Source: Streptomyces luteolus (GTDB lineage: Bacteria; Actinomycetota; Actinomycetes; Streptomycetales; Streptomycetaceae). Taken from it: DNA of 64,000 nucleotides. A program made the position numbers and the translations under genes. Location: NCBI RefSeq assembly GCF_029968015.1, contig NZ_JASCIS010000013.1, positions 62,001 through 126,000 on the forward strand, given 5' to 3'. Positions 25,965-35,861 of this stretch are shown here, one piece after another. Each line of letters starts with the position of its first letter. Within the stretch, counting starts at the first letter, position 1. The notes under the pieces are model-generated. The model saw only the letters and a program-made list of their open reading frames with translations, did not search any database and had not been told where the DNA came from.

Positions 25965-27305
25965 TCACTCCGTGCCCCAGGACGCAACGCGCTGCCCACG
26001 CACCCACCGGGCCTCCAGGCAGTCAAGGCGATGCTTCCGCATCTCGGGTGTCACGTGCTCGTAGGTGCCCTCGATGTCCTTCGGCACCCAGCCCATCGTC
26101 AGGAACCGTAGTGCGCGGTCTACGTTGTCGTCCTTCATCCACGTGTCGTGCGTGTGCCGTGCACCCCTCATCGTGAACCCAGGGACGATCGGCTTCCACT
26201 CCTCGCGTCCGGCGAACCCGACCTTGCGTGGAATCCCGTCCCGGCCGTCCGCGGCGGGCCGCAGCACCCGACTGAAGTTCCCGGCCCGCCACAACGTCCC
26301 CGAAGGGGTGGAGAACGGGTGGTCGTAGGGCCACGTCTCCATGTGCGCTTCGAGAAGCCGGACCAGGAACGGCGGCACGTCGATCTCGCGCGCGCTGTAC
26401 TTGTTCTTGGGCGGCCCCAGATACACCTTCACCGTGGTCTTGGGGATCTTCCGGCGGTTCGCCTTCCAGCCCTTCTCCCGGCACTCGGCAAGCCGTGCAT
26501 CTTCGGCCGCACGCCAGTCGGCGAGGCCCTGCTTGTCGAGCTCGAAGTCGTCCTCATGCACGGCCCCCACCTCCGGGTCGACACGGATGATGTGCCGGAC
26601 GAATGGATTGCCGTCGACCTTGTCGACCCGCTTCAGCAGGCAGTTGTCGCGGTGCACCGCAGTGAGCTCATCCCAGCGCAGGCCGAGGTAGCAGTCAGCC
26701 ACCACCATCAGGCCATGGACCCCGCCGAGTCGCTGGTACAGCTGGAATGCTTCGTCTGGCTGGGCCCAGACCTCTTCGTCGTCGTCGCGGTGATCGGCTC
26801 CCACGGTGATCCGCCGCCCGTACAGCTTGTTGGCGGCGATGTACCCAGCATCTTCAGCGCCCGACAGGATCGTGCTCAGCAGACTTCGTGCCTGGCCGAC
26901 GGTGTCCGGGTGGTACCGGCCCACGGGCTTCGCTGTGCGTGTGGCCCACGCCTTCACGGTGAAGACGTTGTTCACCTCGTTCAGCGTGCTGTGTTCCCAC
27001 TCGGGGAGGAGCAGGCTTTCGAGGAGCTGGCGGCGCTTGGCCTGGGTGCCGGCGCGCTTCTGGTTGGCGGTCTTCCAGATCTCGACCCACTCGCCGAACC
27101 TGGTCTTCGACTTCTGTGGATCGACCCAAGTCCCCGCCCGAATCGCCGCTTCCTGCTGGTTGCCCCAGTCTTCTGCGAGCTTCTTCGTCGGGAACCCCGG
27201 CTCACTGTCATACGACCCGTCGGGCTTCTTGTACCGGGCGCGCCAGGTGAACTGCTTGGTCTGCTTCCCGTTGCGGACCTTGTAGACCTTCTCGGCGTAG
27301 GCCAT
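25965..27305 (-). CDS. Tyrosine site-specific integrase
   Basis: 446 residues. The N-terminal part (WRARYKKPDGSYDSEPGFPT) is an AP2-like arm-binding domain, then a SAM-like core-binding region, and a catalytic domain from about residue 180. Catalytic Arg I is Arg210 (LGLRWDEL), Arg II is Arg383 in RGARHTHDTW and the nucleophile is Tyr415 in EGTYEHVTPEM. The box II position normally His is Arg380, and the late His is Trp406 (MGWVPKD), a replacement also seen in Cre. It converges on tRNA-Val, as in pSAM2-like actinomycete integrative elements. GC content is lower than the flanks. Confidence 0.93.
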   Translation of the reverse strand: MAYAEKVYKVRNGKQTKQFTWRARYKKPDGSYDSEPGFPTKKLAEDWGNQQEAAIRAGTWVDPQKSKTRFGEWVEIWKTANQKRAGTQAKRRQLLESLLLPEWEHSTLNEVNNVFTVKAWATRTAKPVGRYHPDTVGQARSLLSTILSGAEDAGYIAANKLYGRRITVGADHRDDDEEVWAQPDEAFQLYQRLGGVHGLMVVADCYLGLRWDELTAVHRDNCLLKRVDKVDGNPFVRHIIRVDPEVGAVHEDDFELDKQGLADWRAAEDARLAECREKGWKANRRKIPKTTVKVYLGPPKNKYSAREIDVPPFLVRLLEAHMETWPYDHPFSTPSGTLWRAGNFSRVLRPAADGRDGIPRKVGFAGREEWKPIVPGFTMRGARHTHDTWMKDDNVDRALRFLTMGWVPKDIEGTYEHVTPEMRKHRLDCLEARWVRGQRVASWGTE

Positions 27306-27336
27306 GCCTCATCCCCCTTGGTGTTGTGCAGTTTTG

Positions 27337-27522
27337 TCAGAGCCCGCCAGGCGGCGGATCCTCGGCGCGGGGGAGCAGCCGCTCCACCACCTGGCGGCCA
27401 GCGGCTGTCAGTTCGCCGTCGAAGAACAGGTTCGGGTCGACGTAGACCCGGTGTGTATCGGGGTCGGCCCACGCGAGCACGCCTTCCGGCATGGCCGGTG
27501 CACTGACCAGGTGGTCGTACAT
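27337..27522 (-). CDS. Small protein of unknown function next to the integrase
   Basis: 61 residues, beginning MYDHLVSAPAMPEGVLAWAD and containing HRVYVDPNLFFDGELTAAGR, which reads like a folded small protein and not random high-GC translation. It lies 31 bases upstream of the integrase on the same strand. A GGGGGA sequence is eight bases before the ATG. I do not recognise the family. It could be an element-encoded accessory protein. Confidence 0.6.
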   Translation of the reverse strand: MYDHLVSAPAMPEGVLAWADPDTHRVYVDPNLFFDGELTAAGRQVVERLLPRAEDPPPGGL

Positions 27523-27561
27523 GTTCGAGGTCCCCCGGAGATTGCGGCCGATGGCGTGGGG

Positions 27562-27735
27562 TCAGCCCCAGCCCAGATCCTTCGTCGAAGCATCCGGGAC
27601 GGGCTGCTCGATGACGACGGGCTGCTGCGGGATCTGATCCTCCGCGATGGGTTGTGCCGCTGCGGGGGTGAGCGCGCCGAGGGTTGCCAGCGCGGCGAGT
27701 GCTATTCCGGCCAGTGCGGCACGGTAACGGGGCAT
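27562..27735 (-). CDS. Small secreted peptide precursor
   Basis: 57 residues. A basic start (MPRYR) and hydrophobic core (AALAGIALAALATLGALT) end in a PAAA cleavage site, giving a predicted mature peptide of about 30 residues that is Gln/Pro/Val-rich and acidic and ends in KDLGWG. GGGAGGCCTCCT precedes the ATG at 27735. It is divergent from a LuxR-type regulator, 113 bases away, with a 40-bp dyad between and over the regulator start. A signalling peptide is one reading, but any small exported protein would look the same. No known family is recognised. Confidence 0.68.
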   Translation of the reverse strand: MPRYRAALAGIALAALATLGALTPAAAQPIAEDQIPQQPVVIEQPVPDASTKDLGWG

Positions 27736-27828
27736 AGGAGGCCTCCCGGTCAGGGATAATCGAACGTGGATCCGATTCATGCTCGGTGACGGATCGTTAC
27801 ATAGGGCTTTGGCCTCAACCAAGCAGCC

Positions 27829-27868
27829 GAGAGTGCCAATATCGGCATATGCCATATGAGGCACTCTC
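27829..27868. promoter_or_regulatory. 40-bp interrupted palindrome, candidate operator
   Basis: The outer arms GAGAGTGCC (27829-27837) and GGCACTCTC (27860-27868) are perfect complements, and the perfect palindrome GGCATATGCC (27844-27853) shares exactly the same centre. The dyad spans the start codon of the plus-strand regulator (ATG at 27849) and lies upstream of the minus-strand peptide gene. A dimeric or tetrameric regulator binding here would control both. Confidence 0.7.
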
Positions 27869-28844
27869 AAGTCATGGGGGTTGCACGGATGTTGAGAAGA
27901 GATCTCCCAGAGCGGATGCAGGAGACGTACCGGCGGTCGCGGCAGGGGAGGCTGTCGAGGATGGCGCTGCCGCGCATCAGCTGCGCGAGCTCGGGCTCAT
28001 CGAACAGCCCCCGTCGGACAGTACTTGGGTCGCTCACGACCCACGCGCTGTGACGCACGGTCTGATGGAGCGCGCCCTCGAGGGCCTGCAGCACAGCGTC
28101 GAGCAGATTCGGCAGCTGCCCGCCCTTGAGGCGATGTCGGTTCACTTCGACTCGAACCGTATGTACAGCGGTCCGGCTGCGGAGTTCCTCGCTAGCCGTA
28201 CCGAGATGAACGTGCGGATTGGCGACGTCGCGGCCTCCGCGTCCACATCCGTCCTCACTGCACAGCCAGGCCGGCCGACGGACCGCGACCCCAAGGTGGT
28301 CGAGCTCGGCGCCCAACGGACGATCGATGCCCTGCAGTCCGGCGTCGAAGTGCGCAGCCTCTACAACCCCCTTGCCGCTGTCCATGAGCAGACGTGCGGC
28401 TACGTGGAGCAGATCGTCGACGCGGGCGCGGAGGTGAGCACCCTCGGCGGCGTGTTCCCGCGCATGATGATCATTGACGATCGGCACCTGTTCATCGACA
28501 ACTGCCTTATGCCGAGCGCCCCGTCGGATGCGGGCTGGCACGTGACCGATCGCAGCGCAGTGACCTGGGTTATCACAGTTTTCGATTGCCTGTGGGACCG
28601 GGCGACGCGGTGGGAAGACATGTCCAAGGGGCGGGAGAGGTTGCCCGTGACGACCGTCCGACAGCGCCAGATCCTCCGCGACCTCGAATCCGGGTACAGC
28701 GTGCAGCAGGCGGCACGCCGTATCGACCTCGCCTCGCGCACAGTGACCAAGGAGCTGTCCGCGCTTCGGGAGGAACTCGGGCTGCGCACTCTGTACCAGG
28801 TCGTCGCGTGGTGGGTGCAGAGCCCCGACCGTGAACTGCACTGA
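27849..28844 (+). CDS. LuxR-type regulator with TrmB-like sensor domain
   Basis: About 331 residues. The C-terminal 65 residues are a GerE/LuxR helix-turn-helix (TTVRQRQILRDLESGYSVQQAARRIDLASRTVTKELSALRE). The middle resembles the sugar- or ligand-binding region of TrmB-like LuxR regulators of actinomycetes (TIDALQSGVEVRSLYNPLA, GAEVSTLGGVFPRMMIIDDR). The N-terminal helix-turn-helix seems short and degenerate (AAAHQLRELGLIEQ is recognisable). The start is uncertain: ATG at 27849 lies in the dyad without an SD, and other in-frame starts are poor. It may be autoregulated. Confidence 0.75.
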   Translation: MPYEALSSHGGCTDVEKRSPRADAGDVPAVAAGEAVEDGAAAHQLRELGLIEQPPSDSTWVAHDPRAVTHGLMERALEGLQHSVEQIRQLPALEAMSVHFDSNRMYSGPAAEFLASRTEMNVRIGDVAASASTSVLTAQPGRPTDRDPKVVELGAQRTIDALQSGVEVRSLYNPLAAVHEQTCGYVEQIVDAGAEVSTLGGVFPRMMIIDDRHLFIDNCLMPSAPSDAGWHVTDRSAVTWVITVFDCLWDRATRWEDMSKGRERLPVTTVRQRQILRDLESGYSVQQAARRIDLASRTVTKELSALREELGLRTLYQVVAWWVQSPDRELH

Positions 28845-28994
28845 GCCCTCCCTGACGGTCTCGGCCGACCAACGCGGCGCTCGAAGCAGAGTGCGCGGCG
28901 TTCGAAGTCCCGGGGCATGCAGTAGGAATCCCCGACAACGAGGCGGTAGTCCGGATCCCCGCCAGGATGACCGACATGATCAGGGAGGCATGCA

Positions 28995-29522
28995 GTGCCC
29001 TCGAACGTACCGACGATCGCTGAGCTCCTGACACAGTGCCAGCGCTCAGCCGTCCACCTGGAGATGCGCGATCAGTACGGCGTAGCGGCGGAGGCTTCCG
29101 AGTTCCGGGCCTGGCTCGACACCGGGGAGCTTGACGTCGACCCAGCCTCGCCTGGCTGGGAGCCGTGGGTGTCGCTCGTGTCCGAGGCGACCGCGAGGGG
29201 CGTCGCGGTACGTAGGGCGCGCATCGTGTCCGAGCCGGTCACCGACTACATCCGGTGGGAGCACGCATCGACCAGCGTGAACGTCGCCGCGGGCGAACAG
29301 GTCCGGTGGCTGCCGCGCCGAAGCGCGTCGAACCTGGCCCTGCCCGGGAATGACTTCTGGTTGTTCGACGACCGCATCGTCCGGTGGGGCTACTTCTCTG
29401 GTGACGGCGCCCTGGTCGGCCATGAGGTTACTGAGGACCCGACGGCGGCGAAGCTGTGTACCGAGGCGTTCGCCGCGGTGTGGGACCTCGCCGTCCCGCA
29501 CGGCCAGTACCAGATTCGCTGA
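28995..29522 (+). CDS. DUF6879 family protein
   Basis: 175 residues. The pattern SAVHLEMRDQYGV, EFRAWLDTGELD, GVAVRRARIVSEPVTDYIRWEH and NDFWLFDDRIVRWGYFSGDG is that of DUF6879, a small actinobacterial family nearly always encoded beside an XRE-DUF5753 regulator. GGGAGG at 28983-28988 sets the GTG start at 28995. The neighbouring gene is such a regulator, 22 bases downstream, so the two form an operon. The function is unknown. Confidence 0.87.
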   Translation: MPSNVPTIAELLTQCQRSAVHLEMRDQYGVAAEASEFRAWLDTGELDVDPASPGWEPWVSLVSEATARGVAVRRARIVSEPVTDYIRWEHASTSVNVAAGEQVRWLPRRSASNLALPGNDFWLFDDRIVRWGYFSGDGALVGHEVTEDPTAAKLCTEAFAAVWDLAVPHGQYQIR

Positions 29523-29544
29523 CGAGGAAACCGGCAGCCAGCCC

Positions 29545-30414
29545 ATGCCCGCCTCCCCGTCATCATCAGCCCAAGCCGCACGTGAGGCGGTGGCCCGCCA
29601 GTTGCGCGACCTGCGTAAGGAAGCAGGACTCACTGTCGTGCAGCTGGCGGAAGCCTGCGGATGGCACTACTCCAAGACGTCCCGCATCGAGAACGCCCTC
29701 ACCGGTCCGTCGGTCCGCGACATACGACGCTGGTGCACTGCGACCGGCGCCGAGGACCAGGCGCAGGAATTGGTTACTCAATCCATCCACGCCGAGTCCA
29801 TGTACCGGCAATGGCGAGACCAGGTACGCGCCGGCCTGCGCCATGTGCAGGACAGCCGCGTGCGGCTGTTTCAGGCGACGGCTGTGCATCGCCTGTATTC
29901 GGCCAGTCTCGTGCCTGGTCTACTTCAGTCCGAGGGGTATGTGCGCGCGGTACTGGGGATCGCGTCGACCGTCCACGGTCTGCCGCCAGAGGACGTCGAC
30001 GACGCGGTCCGGGCCCGCTTGGACAGGTCGCGGATCGTCAATGAGCCGGGCCGCCGCTTCGTCGTGGTGATCGAGGAACCGGTGCTCTACCACCAGATCA
30101 CCGACGTCGACGCGATGGGCGCGCAGCTCGGCTACCTGCTCACTGCGGGCGCCCTGCCGGCTGTCTCCTTCGGCATCATTCCGATGGGTGAGCGACGGTC
30201 GCACTGGCCGGAGGAAACGTTCCACATGTACGACAGCGACCGCGTGACCGTCGAGCTGGTCTCGGCGGAAGTCACAGTCACCCAGCCCGCCGAAGTCGCC
30301 CAGTACGCAGCGGCGTTCGACCGGCTGCGGAGCATGGCCGTGTACGGGGCCGATGCTCGCGCCCTCATCACACGCGCCATCGACGCCCTCGATCGGCCGT
30401 CTCCGGGTGATTGA
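29545..30414 (+). CDS. XRE-family regulator with DUF5753 domain
   Basis: 289 residues. The N-terminal Cro/CI-type helix-turn-helix is ARQLRDLRKEAGLTVVQLAE plus WHYSKTSRIENALTGPS. DUF5753 follows, with VRLFQATAVHRLYSASLVPG, LQSEGYVRAVLG and the late PEETFHMYDSDRVTVELVSA. This class includes WhiJ-like regulators that pair with small partner proteins to control Streptomyces development and antibiotic genes. The partner here is the DUF6879 protein just upstream. The ATG at 29545 is selected because the family begins just before the helix-turn-helix. Confidence 0.93.
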   Translation: MPASPSSSAQAAREAVARQLRDLRKEAGLTVVQLAEACGWHYSKTSRIENALTGPSVRDIRRWCTATGAEDQAQELVTQSIHAESMYRQWRDQVRAGLRHVQDSRVRLFQATAVHRLYSASLVPGLLQSEGYVRAVLGIASTVHGLPPEDVDDAVRARLDRSRIVNEPGRRFVVVIEEPVLYHQITDVDAMGAQLGYLLTAGALPAVSFGIIPMGERRSHWPEETFHMYDSDRVTVELVSAEVTVTQPAEVAQYAAAFDRLRSMAVYGADARALITRAIDALDRPSPGD

Positions 30415-30440
30415 TGGCGCGACGGCAACGCACGAAACCG

Positions 30441-30474
30441 CCCCCGTTCCCCGCCGCATGGCGGGGAACGGGGG
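30441..30474 (+). terminator. Terminator of the DUF6879/XRE operon
   Basis: Perfect 15-bp stem CCCCCGTTCCCCGCC (30441-30455) with GGCGGGGAACGGGGG (30460-30474) and a 4-base loop, 26 bases after the XRE stop. Confidence 0.88.
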
Positions 30475-30569
30475 CTGGTGTTACGCGTCCCTGACAGGCG
30501 CGGCGGTGCGGAAGGACACCCGGCTCCGTGAGTACCCGCGGTGAATTCCCCTTCACGGTCTGGCGAGCA

Positions 30570-30608
30570 AGCGCGCTGCCAGGCCGGTTTCGGGCCTGGC
30601 AGCGCGCT
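30570..30608 (-). terminator. Terminator of the MerR/decarboxylase operon
   Basis: Perfect 16-bp stem AGCGCGCTGCCAGGCC (30570-30585) with GGCCTGGCAGCGCGCT (30593-30608) and a 7-base loop, just past the decarboxylase-family stop on the minus strand. Confidence 0.88.
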
Positions 30609-30619
30609 GTTGTCCCCGG

Positions 30620-31039
30620 TTACTGAGTCTTGGCGGGCAGGAGATCGCGCTCGCCGAAGACCTTCTTGGCGACGAAGGTCGCGTTCAAAGCCTTGGGCAT
30701 GCCGCAGTAGACGGCGGAGTGCAACAGCGCTTCGACGATTTCTTCGGGAGTTAGTCCGACGTTGAGGGCGGCGTTGATGTGCACCTCCAGCTGCGGTTCG
30801 CAGCCGCCGAGCGCGGTGAGCATGCCGAGGGTGACGAGCTGGCGGTCGCGCGGGGGCAGGTGGGGGCGGTCGTAGATCTCGCCGAAGGCCCAGGCGACGA
30901 CCTGGTGGCCGAGCTCGGGGCTGATCTCAGCGAGGGAGTCGACGACCTTCTGGCCGGCTTCGCCGTCGATGCGGGTGAGGATTTCCAGGCCGTGGTCGAA
31001 GCGGTCCTGGCGGGTCTTGGCTTCGGAGGTGGTGCTCAT
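30620..31039 (-). CDS. Carboxymuconolactone decarboxylase (CMD) family protein
   Basis: 139 residues, one CMD domain: LEILTRIDGEAGQKVVDSLA, VVAWAFGEIYDRPHLPPRDR, LVTLGMLTALGGCEPQLEVH and VEALLHSAVYCGMPKALNA. The pattern fits gamma-carboxymuconolactone decarboxylase-like proteins and lacks the C-x-x-C peroxidase pair of AhpD. Members outside aromatic degradation often act in redox or aldehyde stress. Its ATG overlaps the stop of the MerR gene as ATGA, so the two are co-translated, and both come from a MerR-type promoter. Confidence 0.92.
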   Translation of the reverse strand: MSTTSEAKTRQDRFDHGLEILTRIDGEAGQKVVDSLAEISPELGHQVVAWAFGEIYDRPHLPPRDRQLVTLGMLTALGGCEPQLEVHINAALNVGLTPEEIVEALLHSAVYCGMPKALNATFVAKKVFGERDLLPAKTQ

Positions 31040-31455
31040 GAGGGGGTGTCCATTTCCGGCTGCTCGGCGAGCAGCGTCTCGTAGTGCTTGATCTTCTTGT
31101 CCAGTGCGGCGGCGTTGCGCCGCAGGCTGCGGATGCTCTCGGCGAGGTTCTGGCGGTGGTCTCGGAGCATGGTCAGCCGGTCGGAGACCGTGGTGTCGCC
31201 GGCCGCCCGAAGTTGCGCGTAGTGCTGCATGTCGCTGATCGACATGCCGGTCTCGCGCAGCCGCAGCAGGAATTCCAGCCAGGCCAGATCGGCGGCTGCG
31301 TAGCGGCGCTGGTTGCCGGTGGTCCGCCCAATCCGTTCGATCAGCCCGGCGCGCTCGTAGTAGCGCAAGGTGTCCGGGGAGAGGCCGGTCTGCTCGGCGA
31401 CCTGGGCGATCGTGAGGGCAGGTTCTCGCTGCGGGAGGGCGTTTCCATCGGTCAT
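31036..31455 (-). CDS. MerR-family transcriptional regulator
   Basis: 139 residues. The MerR winged helix is clear: LTIAQVAEQTGLSPDTLRYY and ERAGLIERIGRTTGNQRRYA, followed by LAWLEFLLRLRETGMSISDM and a long dimerisation helix ending in KKIKHYETLL. There are no Cys residues, so it is not a metal or thiol sensor of the classical kind. The AdhR/NmlR-like architecture points to sensing of a small electrophile or other organic ligand. It lies directly behind a promoter with a 19-base spacer and a dyad, so it autoregulates the operon. Confidence 0.94.
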   Translation of the reverse strand: MTDGNALPQREPALTIAQVAEQTGLSPDTLRYYERAGLIERIGRTTGNQRRYAAADLAWLEFLLRLRETGMSISDMQHYAQLRAAGDTTVSDRLTMLRDHRQNLAESIRSLRRNAAALDKKIKHYETLLAEQPEMDTPS

Positions 31456-31461
31456 GGAAAG

Positions 31462-31492
31462 AACGTAAAACTTGGAGTGTGCTCCAGGTCAA
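31462..31492 (-). promoter_or_regulatory. MerR-type promoter with 19-base spacer
   Basis: On the minus strand a TTGACC -35 box (31487-31492) and a TACGTT -10 box (31462-31467) are separated by exactly 19 bases. The spacer holds the dyad CTGGAGCACACTCCAAG. Overlong spacers with a central dyad are the hallmark of MerR-activated promoters, where the regulator twists the DNA. The MerR start codon is 6 bases downstream of the -10 box, so the transcript must be leaderless or nearly so. Confidence 0.85.
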
Positions 31493-31661
31493 ACTATGAT
31501 CGCGTGACGCCCATCACCCGCCCCCGGACCTCCGGTCAGGCATTTCGCCCCGTTCCGTTCCGTTCCGTTCGGTTCCGTTGCGTTCGGTTTCGGTGGCCGT
31601 GGAAGCGGACAAGCGCATCGGGGTCGCCGGACGTTGCCGGGCGGATTGCGTCGGGTGCCTT

Positions 31662-31883
31662 TCATGCCCCGGCCCCCTTCACCATGGCGGTCAGGTAAGG
31701 CAGCAGCGCGATGATGACGGTGAGGACAGTTCCGAGCATCCAGCGGCGGGTGTTCGTGACCTTGTCGGCGTCCTTCTCGCGGGCGGCCTCCAACGCGTCC
31801 ACGCGAGCGGTGATCTGGTTCTTCTCGACGGTGTAGACGTCCATCGGAACGACCTTGTCCAGGCGCCCGTTCAGCTGGGCCAT
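31662..31883 (-). CDS. Phage-type small membrane protein, probably a remnant
   Basis: 73 residues starting MAQLNGRLDKVVPMDVYTVE, with a coiled region (ITARVDALEAAREKDADKVT) and one C-terminal membrane helix (MLGTVLTVIIALLPYLTAMV). This layout is common in small proteins of actinophage lysis/tail regions. The frame continues upstream to 32039 but the extra residues are Arg/Pro-rich and look non-coding, so I suspect a 5'-truncated copy. It supports a mobile origin for the segment that begins at tRNA-Val. Confidence 0.6.
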   Translation of the reverse strand: MAQLNGRLDKVVPMDVYTVEKNQITARVDALEAAREKDADKVTNTRRWMLGTVLTVIIALLPYLTAMVKGAGA

Positions 31884-32059
31884 GTCCGCCGTGGGTCCCG
31901 CGTGAACCGCACGGTGAGAGCGGGCGCGCCGCCGTCCTTCCCCGGCGCCGTCCTTCCCCGGCGGCGGGCTTCGCCGTGGGCGGCGGAGGGGCGAAATCCG
32001 GTGGAGCGGCGCCGTGTTGCCGTGGCAGGCTCGGGTCATGACGTTCTGCCGAAAGGTCC

Positions 32060-32425
32060 ATGCCGCGTAAGCGGCCGGGGCGGGTCCGTGTCGGGCAGCG
32101 CCCGCACGCGCACACGCCGTACGTGACCCGATCGATGATCACGGGGCTGTCGCCCGCGGCACTGGCGGAGATCGTCAGGCTGGAGCGGTCCCGGAACTAT
32201 CTGTGGCCGGGGGCCGCCGAGACCAGCCTGGATGTCTGGGCCAGGTTCGTGCGCACCGCCCACCACCGCCTCTGGGTCGACAACGACGGCGGCTGCCGGG
32301 TCTGGGAGTGCTGCGGCGATCCGTACCTGGCGCGGGACCTCCTCGAAGGCCTGATGCTCGCCATGTCCCCGCGCCGAGGGCGCGAGCTCCGCCGCGTGGT
32401 GGAGCCGTTCGACGCGCGCTACTGA
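32060..32425 (+). CDS. Hypothetical protein
   Basis: 121 residues. The region after a basic N-terminus (MITGLSPAALAEIVRLERSR, NYLWPGAAETSLDVWARFVR, RLWVDNDGGCRVWECCGDPY) has the composition of a real folded domain, with a Trp-Glu-Cys-Cys motif. AAAGG precedes the ATG at 32060; ATG codons further in (32135) are possible starts. No family is recognised. It may mark the far side of the mobile segment. Confidence 0.6.
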   Translation: MPRKRPGRVRVGQRPHAHTPYVTRSMITGLSPAALAEIVRLERSRNYLWPGAAETSLDVWARFVRTAHHRLWVDNDGGCRVWECCGDPYLARDLLEGLMLAMSPRRGRELRRVVEPFDARY

Positions 32426-34684
<2,259 letters not shown>

Positions 34685-34747
34685 GGCCGCTCCCTCCGCC
34701 GGGGAGAGGGGCCGAGACCGGCTGCGCGTACTCCTTAGGATGCGGAC

Positions 34748-35392
34748 ATGTCGCTCCCGCACGCCATCCTCACCGCCCTTCTGGAGAAGCCCTCGTCAGG
34801 CCTCGAACTGACCCGCCGTTTCGACAAGTCCATCGGTTACTTCTGGTCCGCGACGCATCAGCAGATCTACCGCGAGCTCGGCAAGCTGGAGGACGCCGGA
34901 CTGATCCGCGCCCTGCACTCACCGCAGCCGACCCGGGGGCAGCGCAAGGCCTACGAAGTGCTGCCCGCCGGGCGTGCGGAACTCTCGGCCTGGGTCGGCA
35001 AGGAGGAGGACCCGAAGCCGATCCGCTCCGCCCTGCTGCTGCGGATGCGCGCCGCCGCCGTGGTCGGCCCGCAGGGTCTTGAGGCCGAGCTGAACCGCCA
35101 TCTCGCCCTGCATCAGGAGCAGTTGAAGGAGTACGAGCAGATCGAGGAGCGGGACTTTCCGGCCGGGCGTGACGGCGCGGAGGACCGGCTGCGGCATCTG
35201 GTGCTGCGCGGCGGCATCGAGCTTGAGACGTTCTGGATCGGCTGGATCACGGAGGCGCTCGCAGGCCTGGAGCAGCTGCCCGAGGCGCCCGACGGGCCTG
35301 GGGTGCCTGAGGTGTCCGAGGCGCCGGAAGGGCCTGGGGTTCCCGAGGTGCCCGGGGGGTCAGAGGTGCCCGGGGTGCCCGAGCAGGGCTGA
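34748..35392 (+). CDS. PadR-family transcriptional regulator
   Basis: 214 residues. The PadR winged helix is evident: SLPHAILTALLEKPSSGLEL, IGYFWSATHQQIYRELGKLEDAGL, and GQRKAYEVLPAGRAELSAW. A C-terminal helical domain (Vir_C-like) follows. The last 40 residues are a repeat-derived Pro/Gly/Glu tail (EAPDGPGVPEVSEAPEGPGV). It probably represses the FadH-like gene upstream through the palindrome at 32518-32531, responding to a phenolic or acyl ligand. Confidence 0.92.
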   Translation: MSLPHAILTALLEKPSSGLELTRRFDKSIGYFWSATHQQIYRELGKLEDAGLIRALHSPQPTRGQRKAYEVLPAGRAELSAWVGKEEDPKPIRSALLLRMRAAAVVGPQGLEAELNRHLALHQEQLKEYEQIEERDFPAGRDGAEDRLRHLVLRGGIELETFWIGWITEALAGLEQLPEAPDGPGVPEVSEAPEGPGVPEVPGGSEVPGVPEQG

Positions 35393-35396
35393 GCGC

Positions 35397-35756
35397 TCAG
35401 GCTCCCGCGCCCGCCGCTGCCGCCTCGCCCGGCTCGTCCCGTATGTGCTTGAGGCGCATCCGGCCGTCCACGAGCTCGGGGCCGGTGAACGTGGACCAGA
35501 ACCGATGGCAGGTCACGAACACCGCCAACTCCCGCTCGCGCTGCCGGAGTTTCTCCACCTCCGCCTGCTCGTCGGCGCTCCAGCCCGGGGAGGCGGGTCG
35601 CTCCACCTTGCGCCAGCCGGCTATGTCACTGAAGCCGTCGAGGGGCGTGACCGACCAGGGGAGCCGCTTGAGCAGAGCCAGGAGCTCGGCCCGGACCTGA
35701 TGCAGCTCCTCCTGACCCGCGAGGAGGTCTTCGGGGAATTCAAAGGTCTCAGCCAC
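35397..35756 (-). CDS. Hypothetical protein
   Basis: 119 residues. The composition and segments VRAELLALLKRLPWSVTPLD, AGWRKVERPASPGWSADEQA and VFVTCHRFWSTFTGPELVDG indicate a real, conserved actinobacterial protein, mostly helical, with a charged middle. No catalytic motif is seen. The GTG start is adjacent to a purine-rich stretch. It is convergent with the PadR gene, only 4 bases away. Confidence 0.75.
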   Translation of the reverse strand: MAETFEFPEDLLAGQEELHQVRAELLALLKRLPWSVTPLDGFSDIAGWRKVERPASPGWSADEQAEVEKLRQRERELAVFVTCHRFWSTFTGPELVDGRMRLKHIRDEPGEAAAAGAGA

Positions 35757-35861
35757 GACCGCAATGCTACGCCTGTTCGAATTGCGGAAGCGAGGTCCGC
35801 TGTCCCGAACTCACCCGAACGTGTGTTCCCGGATCGACCCCCGTTGCTGCAGACTGTCCGT

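Noticed and set aside
30415..30620. Extra small gene between the XRE and CMD genes
   Set aside because: The interval is occupied by two strong terminators and has no SD-supported frame.
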